The notes under the pieces were generated by a model. That model ran no database searches and was not told the origin of the DNA. It saw nothing but the letters and a program-made list of their open reading frames with translations. The translations under genes were made by a program, and so were the position numbers. Shown here one piece after another: positions 23,419 to 32,919 of a stretch of DNA of 64,000 nucleotides (its first letter is position 1; every line of letters begins with the position of its first letter). The DNA comes from Polaromonas sp. OV174. GTDB lineage: Bacteria > Pseudomonadota > Gammaproteobacteria > Burkholderiales > Burkholderiaceae_C. The stretch spans positions 1 to 64,000 of the forward strand of contig NZ_FOKZ01000023.1 in assembly GCF_900112285.1 (NCBI RefSeq), in the 5' to 3' direction.

Positions 23419-24879
23419 TCAGGCGCCACCCATACAGAGGTACTTGGTGTCCACATACCCCTCGATGCCATGCATTGACCCTTCGCGGCCCATGCCCGAC
23501 TGTTTGACGCCGCCGAACGGGGCCACCGCCGTGGAAATCACCCCCGAGTTGATACCGACCATGCCGTACTGCAGTGCGCCGCTGACGCGCCAGACGCGCC
23601 CGACGTCCCGCGAGTAAAAATAGGCGGCGAGGCCAAACTCCGTGTCGTTGGCCATCTGGATCGCTTCGGCCTCGCTCTTGAAGCGGAACAACGGGGCGAC
23701 TGGGCCGAAAATTTCTTCCCTGGCCATGCGCATGTCAGGTGTGATGTCCGCCAGAATGGTGGGCTCATAAAAGGTTCGTCCGAGCGCATGGCGTTTGCCG
23801 CCTGTCACCACGCGGGCGCCCTTGGACGTGGCATCGGCGACTAGTTCTTCCACCTTGGCCACCGATGGTTCATCAATCAGCGGGCCCTGATCGACGCCTT
23901 CTTCCAGGCCATTGCCGACCTTCAGCGCCGCGACGGCCCGGCCCAGTTTTTCTGCAAAAGCGTCATAGACGCCGTCCTGCACCAGCAAGCGGTTGGCGCA
24001 GACGCAGGTCTGTCCGGTGTTGCGGTATTTCGAGGCCATGGCACCGATCACGGCCTCGTCAAGATCCGCGTCGTCAAACACGATGAAGGGTGCGTTGCCG
24101 CCCAGTTCCAGCGACATTTTCTTGAGCGTGGATGCGCATTGCGCGGCCAGCACGCGGCCGACTTCGGTTGAGCCGGTGAAGGTCAGCTTGCGCACCACCG
24201 GGCTGGCCGTGAGTTCGCCGCCGATCGGGCGCGCATCGCCGGTGATGACGCTGAATACACCGGCAGGCACGCCGGCACGCGCTGCCAATTCGGCCATGGC
24301 CAGCGCCGAGAGCGGCGTTTGCGTGGCCGGCTTGACGATGATGGTGCAGCCCGCGGCCAGGGCCGGCGCCACCTTGCGCGTGATCATGGCGGCGGGGAAG
24401 TTCCACGGCGTGATAGCCGCGCAGACGCCGACCGGCTCACGCGTCACGATGATGCGCTTGTCCGGCCAGGGTGAGGGGATCACCTCGCCATAGATGCGGC
24501 GTGCCTCTTCGGCAAACCACTCGATATACGACGCAGCGTAGGCAATCTCACCCCTGGCTTCGGCCAGTGGCTTGCCCTGCTCGCTGGTCATGAGCAGGGC
24601 CAGGTCGTCCTGGTGCTGCATCATGAGTTCGAACCAGCGGCGCAAAATACGCGCCCGCTCCTCCGCTGTTCGCTCCTTCCATGGTGCAAATGCCCGTTCG
24701 GCGGCAGCAATGGCCGTCTTCGTCTGAGCGGCGCCCGCGTTCGGGATGGTGCCGATCAGCGCACCGGTGGCGGGGTTACGCACCTCGAGGGTCGCGCCGT
24801 TGTCGGCATCGACCCACTGGCCGTCGATGTAACACCTGGCCTTGAGTAGGCCGGGGTCTGTGAGTGCAAGTGCGTGCAT
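23419..24879 (-). CDS. gabD: Succinate-semialdehyde dehydrogenase
   Basis: This 486-residue NAD(P)+ aldehyde dehydrogenase oxidises succinate semialdehyde to succinate. Catalytic Glu is in SLELGGNAPFIVFDDAD and catalytic Cys in YRNTGQTCVCANRLLV; TPWNFPAAMITRK, KPATQTPLSALA and FTGSTEVGR fit the GabD subgroup. It is the last gene of the aromatic cluster. HpaI releases succinate semialdehyde, so this enzyme would feed the product into the citric acid cycle. Confidence 0.9.
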   Translation of the reverse strand: MHALALTDPGLLKARCYIDGQWVDADNGATLEVRNPATGALIGTIPNAGAAQTKTAIAAAERAFAPWKERTAEERARILRRWFELMMQHQDDLALLMTSEQGKPLAEARGEIAYAASYIEWFAEEARRIYGEVIPSPWPDKRIIVTREPVGVCAAITPWNFPAAMITRKVAPALAAGCTIIVKPATQTPLSALAMAELAARAGVPAGVFSVITGDARPIGGELTASPVVRKLTFTGSTEVGRVLAAQCASTLKKMSLELGGNAPFIVFDDADLDEAVIGAMASKYRNTGQTCVCANRLLVQDGVYDAFAEKLGRAVAALKVGNGLEEGVDQGPLIDEPSVAKVEELVADATSKGARVVTGGKRHALGRTFYEPTILADITPDMRMAREEIFGPVAPLFRFKSEAEAIQMANDTEFGLAAYFYSRDVGRVWRVSGALQYGMVGINSGVISTAVAPFGGVKQSGMGREGSMHGIEGYVDTKYLCMGGA

Positions 24880-24930
24880 GGTGTTGTCGGATGAAAGAGG
24901 TTGGACGGAGGGTAGGGAAATCGCAGGGGG

Positions 24931-25911
24931 TCAATCGATCTTCAGGCCGATTTCCTTGATCAACTTGCCCCAGCGTTCACGCTCGGCCTTGGCGAAGGTG
25001 TTCATTTGCTCGGGCGTTCCGGGCATGGCCTCAACGCCCAGCGCCTGGAATCGGGCCTTGACCGGCGTGGAATTCAACGCGGCCTGCAGTGCGTTGTTCA
25101 AGCGCTGGATTTCGGCGGGCGGCGTGGACGAGTGAACCGACAGGCCCTGCCAGGCGAAAGCTTCGAAGTCCTTGAGGCCCTGCTCCATCAGCGTTGGCAC
25201 CTCGGGTAACGTATCCATGCGCTTGGCGCTGGCCACGCCAATGGCACGCAGGTTGCCGCCGACAATATTCGGCATGCCGCCTGCCGACTCGACGAACATG
25301 AAGGGGACTTGACCCCCCATGATGTCCTGGATGGCGGGCGTGACGCCACGATAAGGCACATGCGTCATATTCAGCCCGGTTCTCTGGCGCAACAGTTCCA
25401 TGGCCAGGTGGTGCGGCGCGCCGGCACCGGGCGAGGCATAGTTGGCACCGCCCGGCTGTGCCTTGGCCCAGGCGACGAACTCCTTGAAGTTCTTGACCGG
25501 CAGTTTGGGTGACACCACCAGGATCAGCGGAAAGCGCACCAGCATGCCAACCGAAGACAGGTCCCGGTCTGCGTTGTAAGACAGCTTGCTGTAAAGCCAC
25601 GGATTGGTGGCCAGCACGGCATAGTCGCCGGTCAGGAGAAGGTTGGCTGGGGTGGAGGACCGCGCCACATAGTCAGCAGCGATGTTGTGTGCCGCGCCCG
25701 GCTTGTTGACCACCACGATGGTCTGGTTCAGCGTCTTGCCCATTTGGTCTGCAACCGTACGCGCAACAATATCGGTGCCGCCCCCGGCCGACATACCGAC
25801 CACCCATTCGAGCGGACGCTTGTCTTGCGCCATGGCGGTCAAGGACAGGCCGCTCAGGGCCACTGCGGCGGTGCACAGGGCAGCGCGACGGGACAGGTTA
25901 AATCTGGACAT
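24931..25911 (-). CDS. Bug family tripartite tricarboxylate transporter receptor
   Basis: This 326-residue periplasmic receptor has a signal peptide (MSRFNLSRRAALCTAAVALS and on to AMAQ), then the Bug-family pattern VGMSAGGGTDIVARTVADQM, VVVNKPGAAHNIAADYVA and THVPYRGVTPAIQDIMGGQV. The ATG at 25911 is supported by AGGAG 8 bases upstream. No TctA/TctB membrane genes are near it, as is common for orphan Bug proteins in Burkholderiales. The ligand may be an aromatic or dicarboxylic acid. Confidence 0.9.
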   Translation of the reverse strand: MSRFNLSRRAALCTAAVALSGLSLTAMAQDKRPLEWVVGMSAGGGTDIVARTVADQMGKTLNQTIVVVNKPGAAHNIAADYVARSSTPANLLLTGDYAVLATNPWLYSKLSYNADRDLSSVGMLVRFPLILVVSPKLPVKNFKEFVAWAKAQPGGANYASPGAGAPHHLAMELLRQRTGLNMTHVPYRGVTPAIQDIMGGQVPFMFVESAGGMPNIVGGNLRAIGVASAKRMDTLPEVPTLMEQGLKDFEAFAWQGLSVHSSTPPAEIQRLNNALQAALNSTPVKARFQALGVEAMPGTPEQMNTFAKAERERWGKLIKEIGLKID

Positions 25912-26018
25912 GGGGTGTCTCCTTACAAACTGATAGTTAAAAAGTCGGCCGGGTGGCTGACGCTGCGGGAAATGAAATCGAAGGCGGTTTCGGTGGATGT
26001 CACCAGAGCCCACCAGGG

Positions 26019-26837
26019 TTAATAGGGATTTCCAGCGGCTGCAGGGGCAGCCGGCGCCTGCGCCGGCTTTGTGCCAAAGCTGCGCGCCAGCTCGGTGGCA
26101 GCGCGCACCAGCAGCGTGGTATCGACCCCGACGGCCACAAACAAGGCGCCGGCGTCCAGGTAGGTCTGGGCGAGCTGACGGTCCGCCATCAGAATGCCGG
26201 CGGCCTTGCCGGCGGCACGCACCGTGGCAATGCCCTCCAGGATGGCGCGCTGAACTTCGGGGTGGCTGGCCTGACCGCGGTAGCCCATGGAGGCGGACAA
26301 GTCCGCCGGGCCAAAGAACACGCCATCGACACCCGGCGTCGCAGCGATGGCCGACAGGTTTTTCATCGCCAGCGGCGTTTCTGCCTGGACCAGCAGACAC
26401 ATCTCGTCGTTGGCCCGGTTCAGGTAATCCTCCACCTGGTTCCAGCGTGACGCGCGCGCCAGCGCGGCGCCCATGCCCCGGATGCCCTCGGGCGGGTAGC
26501 GCATGGCGCGCACCATGAGCGCCGCCTGCTCTGGGGTGTCGATCATCGGGATCAGCAGGGTTTGTGCGCCCACATCAAGGTACTGTTTGACCAGTGCCAC
26601 ATCGCCCTGCACCGGGCGCACCACGGGATGCACGGGATAGGGGGCGACAGCACGGAGCTGCTCGAGCACGGTGCGAACGTCATTGGGTGCATGCTCGCCG
26701 TCGAGCAGCAGCCAGTCAAAGCCGCAGCCGGCCAGTGCTTCAGCGGCATTCGCATCGGCCAGGCCGACCCACAGGCCGATCTGAGGCCGGCCAGCGCGCA
26801 GCGCATCACGGAAGGTGTTGAGGGGGAGTTGAATCAT
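26019..26837 (-). CDS. hpaI: 4-hydroxy-2-oxoheptane-1,7-dioate aldolase HpaI
   Basis: This 272-residue class II pyruvate aldolase cleaves 4-hydroxy-2-oxoheptanedioate to pyruvate and succinate semialdehyde, the last step of homoprotocatechuate meta-cleavage. Active-site segments are [11 protein letters not shown] (D46, E48, H49), [10 protein letters not shown] (R74), [11 protein letters not shown] and [14 protein letters not shown] (metal Glu and Asp). A poor-complexity tail ([16 protein letters not shown]) extends the C-terminus. Related aldolases with other 2-oxo acid targets exist, but the cluster context favours HpaI. Confidence 0.92.
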   Translation of the reverse strand: MIQLPLNTFRDALRAGRPQIGLWVGLADANAAEALAGCGFDWLLLDGEHAPNDVRTVLEQLRAVAPYPVHPVVRPVQGDVALVKQYLDVGAQTLLIPMIDTPEQAALMVRAMRYPPEGIRGMGAALARASRWNQVEDYLNRANDEMCLLVQAETPLAMKNLSAIAATPGVDGVFFGPADLSASMGYRGQASHPEVQRAILEGIATVRAAGKAAGILMADRQLAQTYLDAGALFVAVGVDTTLLVRAATELARSFGTKPAQAPAAPAAAGNPY

Positions 26838-26850
26838 TGGTTGTGAGTGC

Positions 26851-27864
26851 TTAAGAAGCAGGATTGAGACCTCGGCTTTGCGCCATCAGCCGAACCAGGC
26901 CTAGCAGCGCGCCGATGTTGGGTGTGGCCAGGCCCAGGTGTTGACCAATCTCGTACACGGCGCCGACGAGGGCATCTATTTCCAGTGTTCGGCCGGCTTC
27001 CACGTCCTGCAGCATGGAGGTCTTGAAGGCGCCCAGCTTGCGCGTGACGGCGTGGCGGTCCTCAGCGCTCTGATCAACCTTGCAGCCGATGCGCGCGCCG
27101 ATGGCCTGCGTTTCGCTCATCACCGCGTTGCAGAAGCCGCGCACCAAAGGATCGTCGAGGATGCGGTCGCAGGTGGCGCCGGTGATGGCCGAGACCGGGT
27201 TCATCGTCATGTTGCCCCAGAGCTTGAACCAGATGTCGCGCTGGATACGCTCGGACACGGTGACCCGGAAACCGGCACCGTCCAGAAGCGCCGCGAGCGA
27301 TGCGACACGCCCGCTAGGGCCTCCGGCAGGCTCACCGATGATCAGGCCGTTGCCCATGACATGTCGTACCTGGCCCGGTGCTGGCGCGGTACTGCTGATG
27401 TGGACCACGCAGCCGATCACCTGGTTCGACGGGATCGCTGCTGCAATCACGCCTTCCGGGTCCACCGAGTGCAGTGCCAGGCCGGCACATTCGCCGGGCA
27501 GGCCGTCGAAGAACCACCAGGGTAGCCCGTTCATTGCTAGCAAAACCTGGGTGTGCGGCCCCATCAATGCGCGCACCGCCGGCGCGACCGTGGCCAGCGC
27601 TGGTCCCTTGACAGCCACCACGACCAAGTCCTGCGGGCCCAGCGCCGCGGCGTCGTCACTGACCTGGATCGGCACCTGCACGGTGCCGGCCGCATCGCTC
27701 AAGGTCAGGCCTTGCTCACGCAATGCGCGCAAGGTCTCGCCACGCGCCAGCGCGGCGAGTTGTATTTGGCCGACGGGCAGACGAGAGCCCAGCCAGCCAG
27801 CGAACAGCCCACCAATCGCACCCGCGCCGACGATGGCGACTTTGGTCTTCGGAGTTGAAGTCAT
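26851..27864 (-). CDS. 2-dehydropantoate 2-reductase family oxidoreductase
   Basis: This 337-residue NADPH-dependent ketoacid reductase has the Rossmann motif [17 protein letters not shown] at the start, [12 protein letters not shown] in the coenzyme domain, and [20 protein letters not shown] with the catalytic Lys and Asn of the ApbA/PanE family. A second PanE for pantothenate synthesis is unlikely in this cluster; it could reduce a keto acid intermediate of the aromatic or aldol route. The stop lies 14 bases from the hpaI start. Confidence 0.82.
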   Translation of the reverse strand: MTSTPKTKVAIVGAGAIGGLFAGWLGSRLPVGQIQLAALARGETLRALREQGLTLSDAAGTVQVPIQVSDDAAALGPQDLVVVAVKGPALATVAPAVRALMGPHTQVLLAMNGLPWWFFDGLPGECAGLALHSVDPEGVIAAAIPSNQVIGCVVHISSTAPAPGQVRHVMGNGLIIGEPAGGPSGRVASLAALLDGAGFRVTVSERIQRDIWFKLWGNMTMNPVSAITGATCDRILDDPLVRGFCNAVMSETQAIGARIGCKVDQSAEDRHAVTRKLGAFKTSMLQDVEAGRTLEIDALVGAVYEIGQHLGLATPNIGALLGLVRLMAQSRGLNPAS

Positions 27865-27870
27865 AGGGGT

Positions 27871-28632
27871 TCAGGCGCGGTAGCTCGGATCGACCCGGTC
27901 GATCAAGCGCTGCAGAGCGGCGAATGAGTCTTCTCCCGCACCGAATTTGGGGTTGAAGTTCAGCGAGTCCCTAACGCAGCTTTCCAGCACCGGCACCGGA
28001 ATGGCGCGCAACGGGCCCAGCGCCTGTGAGGCCAGCTGCACTTCACACGCCCGGTTGACCAGCCACATCAGCGAGAAGGCCTGTGCCAGCGTGTGACCGA
28101 TTACCACCGGGCCGTGGTTGCGCAACAGCAGCACAGGCTTGTTGTCGGCACTGGCGAGGATGCGCCGACCCTCGTCCAGATGGACGGTGATGCCCTCGAA
28201 GTCGTGGTAGGCCACCTTGCCCCATAGTTGCGCGGCGTAGAAGTTGGTGAAGGACAAACCTTCTTCCAGGCAGCACACGGCCAGGGTCGGCGTGGTGTGA
28301 ACATGCATCACACAGTGCGCATCGGGCAGGGTGGAATGGATGGCGCCGTGGAAGGTGAAGCCGGCCGGATTGATAGGCCAGTCGCTGTGGCCCACGATTT
28401 TTCCGTTCACGTCGACCTTCACCAGGTTGGACGCCGTGACCTCGCGGTAGTGCAGGCCAAAGGGGTTGAGTAGGAAGTGAGCGTCCTCGCCGGGGACGCG
28501 CAGCGAGATGTGGTTGTAGATCAGCTCGGCCCAGCCGAGGTGATCAAAGATACGGTAGGCGGCGGCGAGCTGAACGCGCGCCTCCCACTCCTCGGGAGAA
28601 AACCGGGTGGGGCGAATGAAGGCTTGGCTCAT
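27871..28632 (-). CDS. Class II aldolase/adducin family protein
   Basis: This 253-residue protein has the zinc-site pattern of class II sugar aldolases: LIYNHISLRVPG, FHGAIHSTLPDAHCVMHVHT (metal histidines) and LLRNHGPVVIGHTLAQAF. The ATG at 28632 follows AGGAG by 7 bases. Members act as sugar-phosphate aldolases or as decarboxylases/isomerases of aromatic-like compounds. It is tightly packed between hpaH and the PanE-like gene and is not part of the standard hpa set. Confidence 0.85.
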   Translation of the reverse strand: MSQAFIRPTRFSPEEWEARVQLAAAYRIFDHLGWAELIYNHISLRVPGEDAHFLLNPFGLHYREVTASNLVKVDVNGKIVGHSDWPINPAGFTFHGAIHSTLPDAHCVMHVHTTPTLAVCCLEEGLSFTNFYAAQLWGKVAYHDFEGITVHLDEGRRILASADNKPVLLLRNHGPVVIGHTLAQAFSLMWLVNRACEVQLASQALGPLRAIPVPVLESCVRDSLNFNPKFGAGEDSFAALQRLIDRVDPSYRA

Positions 28633-28656
28633 GTTGTGTCTCCTCACAATAAGTTT

Positions 28657-29460
28657 TCAGGCGAAGCGGAACGAGATCGAACCCAGCGGGCCATAGTCGG
28701 CGTGAAAGCTGTCACCCGGCGCGGCAGGGGTCGGGCGCGTGAACGAGCCCGCCAGAACGACATCACCCGCATTGAGCTGCTCGTCATAGGGCGCGATCTT
28801 GTTGGCCAGCCAGGCCACGCCCGTGGCCGGGTGATTCAGCACCGCGGCGGCCAGGCCGGTTTCCTCGATCACACCGTTTTTGTGCAGCAGTGCGCCGACC
28901 CAGCGCAAATCCACGTCCAGCGGCCGCACCGGCCGGCCGCCCAGCACGATGCCGGCGTTGGCGGCGAAGTCGGAGATGGTGTCGAAGACCTTGCGCATCG
29001 CCTTGGTCTCACGGTCGAACTGCTCGATGCGCGAGTCAATGATCTCGATGGCAGGCACCACATAGTCGGTGGCTGAGAGCACGTCGAACAGCGTGACGCC
29101 GGGGCCTTTCAGGGGCTTTCCCAAGATGAAAGCCAGCTCCACCTCGACGCGCGGCGCGATAAAGCGCGAGAAGGGAATGTCGCCGCCGGCATCAAAGAAC
29201 ATGTCGTCCATCAACGGCGCATAGTCGGGCTCGGTGATCTGGCTAGACAGCTGCATCGCGCGCGAGGTCAGACCGATCTTGCGGCCCTTGATGGTGCGAC
29301 CGTCGGCCAGCTCCAGCTTGACCCATTCACGCTGGATGGCGTAGCCGTCTTCAATCGTCATCTCGGGGTATTGCATGGAGAAGTGGCGCAGCTGGGTGCG
29401 CGTCTTGCGCGCCTCCTGGAGCTGGCGCGCCAGGGCGCTAAGGATGTCTTGTGAAAGCAT
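28657..29460 (-). CDS. hpaH: 2-oxo-hept-3-ene-1,7-dioate hydratase HpaH
   Basis: HpaH adds water to 2-oxohept-3-enedioate to give 4-hydroxy-2-oxoheptanedioate. The 267-residue sequence has [56 protein letters not shown] (metal glutamates) and [20 protein letters not shown], diagnostic of HpaH against the related MhpD hydratases. The ATG at 29460 is 5 bases from the hpaF stop. Confidence 0.95.
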   Translation of the reverse strand: MLSQDILSALARQLQEARKTRTQLRHFSMQYPEMTIEDGYAIQREWVKLELADGRTIKGRKIGLTSRAMQLSSQITEPDYAPLMDDMFFDAGGDIPFSRFIAPRVEVELAFILGKPLKGPGVTLFDVLSATDYVVPAIEIIDSRIEQFDRETKAMRKVFDTISDFAANAGIVLGGRPVRPLDVDLRWVGALLHKNGVIEETGLAAAVLNHPATGVAWLANKIAPYDEQLNAGDVVLAGSFTRPTPAAPGDSFHADYGPLGSISFRFA

Positions 29461-29464
29461 GGTG

Positions 29465-29920
29465 TCAGCCGTTTGCCGGCTTTTGAAACAAGGGGTGGAG
29501 GGAACTGTGCTTGGCGTCAAACACCTCGGGACCTTCATCGATCTGCAAGGTGATGCCAATGTGGCGCGACGCCAGCAGCGCAGCGAAATGAGCCTGGGCC
29601 GTCGTCTCCAGCGCCCGGCCCACGGACAGATGAGTGGCGGCACTGCGGCCACGCCCCATGCGCAGGTTCAGGTAGACGAAGGCATAGTCGCCGCTGCCGC
29701 CTGCGGCCTGCCCGGCCGCTCCGCCATCGGCTACCGCGTAATGCGCCGCCGGGTAAGCCAGCACGCGCACGCCACCGGTGGGGAAAACCGGCTTGCCAGC
29801 CTCGTCCACCTGGGCGCACATGGTGCTCGCCAACGCACGGCACAGCGCCGTCAGGTCGCTGCCGCCCCGGTCGGCGGGTTGATCAAGATTAGGCGTGTAC
29901 AAAATCACCAGATGGGGCAT
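29465..29920 (-). CDS. hpaF: 5-carboxymethyl-2-hydroxymuconate delta-isomerase HpaF
   Basis: The enzyme isomerises 5-carboxymethyl-2-hydroxymuconate. It belongs to the tautomerase superfamily, with catalytic Pro1 after Met removal: [12 protein letters not shown]. Downstream [15 protein letters not shown] and [15 protein letters not shown] match the family. At 151 residues it is longer than the usual about 126, by a Gly/Ala-rich insert ([13 protein letters not shown]) and a longer C-terminus. It lies between hpaD and hpaH. Confidence 0.9.
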   Translation of the reverse strand: MPHLVILYTPNLDQPADRGGSDLTALCRALASTMCAQVDEAGKPVFPTGGVRVLAYPAAHYAVADGGAAGQAAGGSGDYAFVYLNLRMGRGRSAATHLSVGRALETTAQAHFAALLASRHIGITLQIDEGPEVFDAKHSSLHPLFQKPANG

Positions 29921-29935
29921 GGCGCAGGCTCCGGA

Positions 29936-30859
29936 TCAAAGGCGGCTGAAGGACTGGTACCCGTTGGCCGAAGACGCCTGGGCTGCGGGGATGGCACGGC
30001 CCGTTTGGGGCGTGACCGGGAAAATGGCGTTGATCTGCCCCGTGCCTGACGCGCCGAAATAGGGCGTCACCACTTCGGCCTGGCCGTCGTACTCCGACCA
30101 ACCCAACGCGCCCATGAGCATGGCGGTGTCGTGCATAAAGCCTTCGCCATGGCCTTTGGCCGCATACTCTGGCAGCATGTCGCAGAAGGTCTTCCAGTCG
30201 CCCGACTGCCACATTTCAACGACGCGGTGGTCCAGCGTTTCCAGGAAGGGGCTCCAGATTTTTTCGGCAAACTGAGGCGCCAGGCCGTTTTGCGCAAAGC
30301 GGTGGCTCAAGCTACCGCTCGCCAGGAAGGCCACGGTGCCGTCGTAATGCTCTTCCACCGCCCGCCGCATGGCCCAGCCCAGACGGGCGCTGTCGTTGAG
30401 GTAGTGCACCTGGCACAGGGCCGAAACCGACACCACCTTGAAATGCTGGTCGGCATTCATGTAGCGCATGGGCACCAGGGTGCCGTACTCGGGCGCCAGC
30501 GTGGTGGCCGGGTGGGCCAGTGTTTCCACACCGTGCTCGTTACAGGCCTTGGCCAGCAGCAGGCCGAGTTCCGGGTTGCCCGGAAACTCGTAGTCCATGT
30601 TGCTGATGAAGTGCGGCAGCTCGTTGCTGGTGTAGGTGCCCTTGAAGTGCGGCGCGCAGTTGATGTGGTAGTTGGCGTTGACCAACCAATGCGTGTCGAA
30701 CACCACAATGGTGTCCACGCCGAGCTCACGGCAGCGGCGGTCAATTTCAAGGTGGCCATCAATGGCGGCCTGGCGAAACCCTTTTTGCGGTCCCTCCAGT
30801 TCACTCACATACATGGAGGGCACGTGGGTGATTTTGGCCGCGAGTGCGAGTTTTCCCAT
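29936..30859 (-). CDS. hpaD: 3,4-dihydroxyphenylacetate 2,3-dioxygenase HpaD
   Basis: This 307-residue LigB-type extradiol dioxygenase opens the ring of homoprotocatechuate using Fe(II) or Mn(II). Metal and catalytic residues appear in AKITHVPSMYVSE, VVFDTHWLVNANYHI and ASGSLSHRFAQNG. The ATG at 30859 begins with MGKLALAAKITHVPS, the family N-terminus. The spacing to hpaF is 15 bases. The specific HpaD identity is supported by the surrounding hpa genes. Confidence 0.95.
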   Translation of the reverse strand: MGKLALAAKITHVPSMYVSELEGPQKGFRQAAIDGHLEIDRRCRELGVDTIVVFDTHWLVNANYHINCAPHFKGTYTSNELPHFISNMDYEFPGNPELGLLLAKACNEHGVETLAHPATTLAPEYGTLVPMRYMNADQHFKVVSVSALCQVHYLNDSARLGWAMRRAVEEHYDGTVAFLASGSLSHRFAQNGLAPQFAEKIWSPFLETLDHRVVEMWQSGDWKTFCDMLPEYAAKGHGEGFMHDTAMLMGALGWSEYDGQAEVVTPYFGASGTGQINAIFPVTPQTGRAIPAAQASSANGYQSFSRL

Positions 30860-30875
30860 TTTTTTTCCAGTCTTC

Positions 30876-31853
30876 TCAGTTATCCAGTTGGATGTTGGCC
30901 TTGCGGGCGATCTCGGCGTACTTGTCGATCTCGCTGCGAATGAAGTCAGCAAACTGCCCCGGTGTGCCCGACTGCGAGGCAATGCCTCCCTGTGCGAAGG
31001 CCTGCATGACCGCAGGACTGCCCAGCGCCTTGTTGACTTCCGCGTTCATGCGCTGCACCACGGCGTCTAGCGTGCCGGCGGGGGCCAGCAGTCCGTTCCA
31101 GGAGTTGGATTCGAGCAGCGTTCCTTGCTCGGCCAGGGTCGGGATGTCGGGGGCGTAGCCCGAGCGCTTGGCCGTGGCCATGCCCAGTGCCACCAGCTTG
31201 CCCGACTGCACGTGGCTGCGAAATTCCGGCCAGTTGCCGAACATCACGCTGACCTGCCCGCCCAGCAGGTCGGCAAGCGCCGGTCCCTGTCCCTTGTACG
31301 GCACATGGATCAGGTCCACGCCGAGCCGCTGCTTGAGCAACTCGCCCGACAGGTGCGCGGAAGTGCCGTTGCCGAACGAGGCATAGCTCAACTGACCAGG
31401 GCGGCGCCGGGCCTGCTCGCGCAGATCGGACAGCGTGCGCAGGCCGCTGCCCGGATGGGTGGCCAGCACATGCTCGGACATGCCCATGAGCGCCACCGGC
31501 CGCAAGTCACCCAAGGTGCTGTACGGCAGCCGCTTGACCAGGGTCTGGTTGGCCGTGAAGCTGTTGGCAACCGTCACGAAGCTGTAGCCGTCGGGCGCGG
31601 ACTTGGCGGCCGCGTCCACACCGATCACGGTGCCGGCGCCGGGCTTGTTTTCCACGACCACAGGCTGGCCCAGGGACTTGGCCAACTCGATCGCCACCAA
31701 GCGCGTCACGAAGTCGGTGGTTCCGCCGGGCGTAAAGGGCACGACGACCCGCAGCTGCTTGGCGGGCCAGGCGCTTTGGGCGCTGGCCAGCCAGGGCGCC
31801 CCGGCCAGCGCAGCAACGGCGCCCAGCAGGGCGCGGCGAGGCAATGCAGTCAT
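30876..31853 (-). CDS. Bug family tripartite tricarboxylate transporter receptor
   Basis: This 325-residue periplasmic receptor has a twin-arginine-like or Sec signal (MTALPRRALLGAVAALAGA), then VVVPFTPGGTTDFVTRLVAI, VVENKPGAGTVIGVDAAAKS and LIHVPYKGQGPALADLLGGQ. It lies 16 bases upstream of hpaD, in the same operon. No membrane partners are in the window. Likely role: capture of the aromatic acid substrate or a relative for import by a TctAB system elsewhere. Confidence 0.88.
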   Translation of the reverse strand: MTALPRRALLGAVAALAGAPWLASAQSAWPAKQLRVVVPFTPGGTTDFVTRLVAIELAKSLGQPVVVENKPGAGTVIGVDAAAKSAPDGYSFVTVANSFTANQTLVKRLPYSTLGDLRPVALMGMSEHVLATHPGSGLRTLSDLREQARRRPGQLSYASFGNGTSAHLSGELLKQRLGVDLIHVPYKGQGPALADLLGGQVSVMFGNWPEFRSHVQSGKLVALGMATAKRSGYAPDIPTLAEQGTLLESNSWNGLLAPAGTLDAVVQRMNAEVNKALGSPAVMQAFAQGGIASQSGTPGQFADFIRSEIDKYAEIARKANIQLDN

Positions 31854-31885
31854 GAGCTTGTCTCCTTCGTTGGGTGAGCACGGGC

Positions 31886-32869
31886 CTAGGATTCGGCGGT
31901 GAAACCGATCGCCTTCACGATCGGGCCCCACTTTTCGGTGTCGGCCTTGAGCATGGCGGCCAGTTCCGCCGGACTGGACGATCGGACTTCTAGGCCCATG
32001 ACGGCCAGACCCTCGACCACCTCCTTGTTGGCCAGGGCGGTGCGAATGGCGGCATTGGCTCTTGACACCATGTCCACGGACGCTTTGCCCGGGAGGTAGA
32101 AGCCAAACCACTCACCGAAGACCAGGTCCTTGAGCCCTTGTTCCACCAAGGTACTGGTGCCGGGGACGAATTTATTGCGGCTGGCCCCCGAGGTGGCCAG
32201 CAGGCGGACCTTGCCACCGCTCAAATGCGGCAAGAACTCGCCCACTGGTGCCGACACGGCGGCGATCTGCCCACCCAGCAGGTCCAGGATGGCGGGCTGC
32301 GAACCGCGGAAACCCACATGCTGCATGTTGACCTTGCCGGCCCGGCCGATCAGCTCGCCGACAAAATGCGGAACGGACCCCGGCGCTGGCGAGCCGAAGT
32401 TGGCGTTGCTGGGATGGGCTTTGCACCACTCCAGAAATTCAGGGACGGTCTTGACCGACACCGGCACTTGGGGGCCCACGGCGAACCCCATGTCGAACAC
32501 GACACCCAGCGATACCGGCGTCAAGTCAAGCATCGGGTCGTACGGCAACTTTTTGTAGGTGTGCGGGTAGATGCCCAGCATCGACATCGGCGTCGCCAGC
32601 AAGGTGGCGCCGTCCGGCGCCGAAGCTTTTAGCGCCGAAATGGCGATCTGCCCGCCCGCACCGGTGCGGGTGTCGACGACTGTGGCCTTGGCGTAGCTGC
32701 CGTTCAGCTGGGTGGCGACACGGCGGGCGAGCGTGTCCAAGGTGCCACCGGCCGCGAAGCCCGACAGGATTTTCGCGGTTTCAATGGCTTGCGCCCGGCT
32801 GATCAGGGGCAGGCTGCCAGCAGCGGCGGCCAGGGCGATGTGCAACAGTTCGCGGCGAGAAGTTTTCAT
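31886..32869 (-). CDS. Bug family tripartite tricarboxylate transporter receptor
   Basis: A second 327-residue Bug receptor directly upstream. It has a signal peptide (RRELLHIALAAAAGSLPLIS RAQA), LSGFAAGGTLDTLARRVAT, VVDTRTGAGGQIAISALKAS and MQHVGFRGSQPAILDLLGGQ. It is clearly diverged from its neighbour rather than a recent copy, so the pair may bind different ligands. Confidence 0.88.
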   Translation of the reverse strand: MKTSRRELLHIALAAAAGSLPLISRAQAIETAKILSGFAAGGTLDTLARRVATQLNGSYAKATVVDTRTGAGGQIAISALKASAPDGATLLATPMSMLGIYPHTYKKLPYDPMLDLTPVSLGVVFDMGFAVGPQVPVSVKTVPEFLEWCKAHPSNANFGSPAPGSVPHFVGELIGRAGKVNMQHVGFRGSQPAILDLLGGQIAAVSAPVGEFLPHLSGGKVRLLATSGASRNKFVPGTSTLVEQGLKDLVFGEWFGFYLPGKASVDMVSRANAAIRTALANKEVVEGLAVMGLEVRSSSPAELAAMLKADTEKWGPIVKAIGFTAES

Positions 32870-32919
32870 GGGTTGTCTCCTGTGTAATTGTTCGGCAATG
32901 GGGCAACGCAGGCTGCGGT

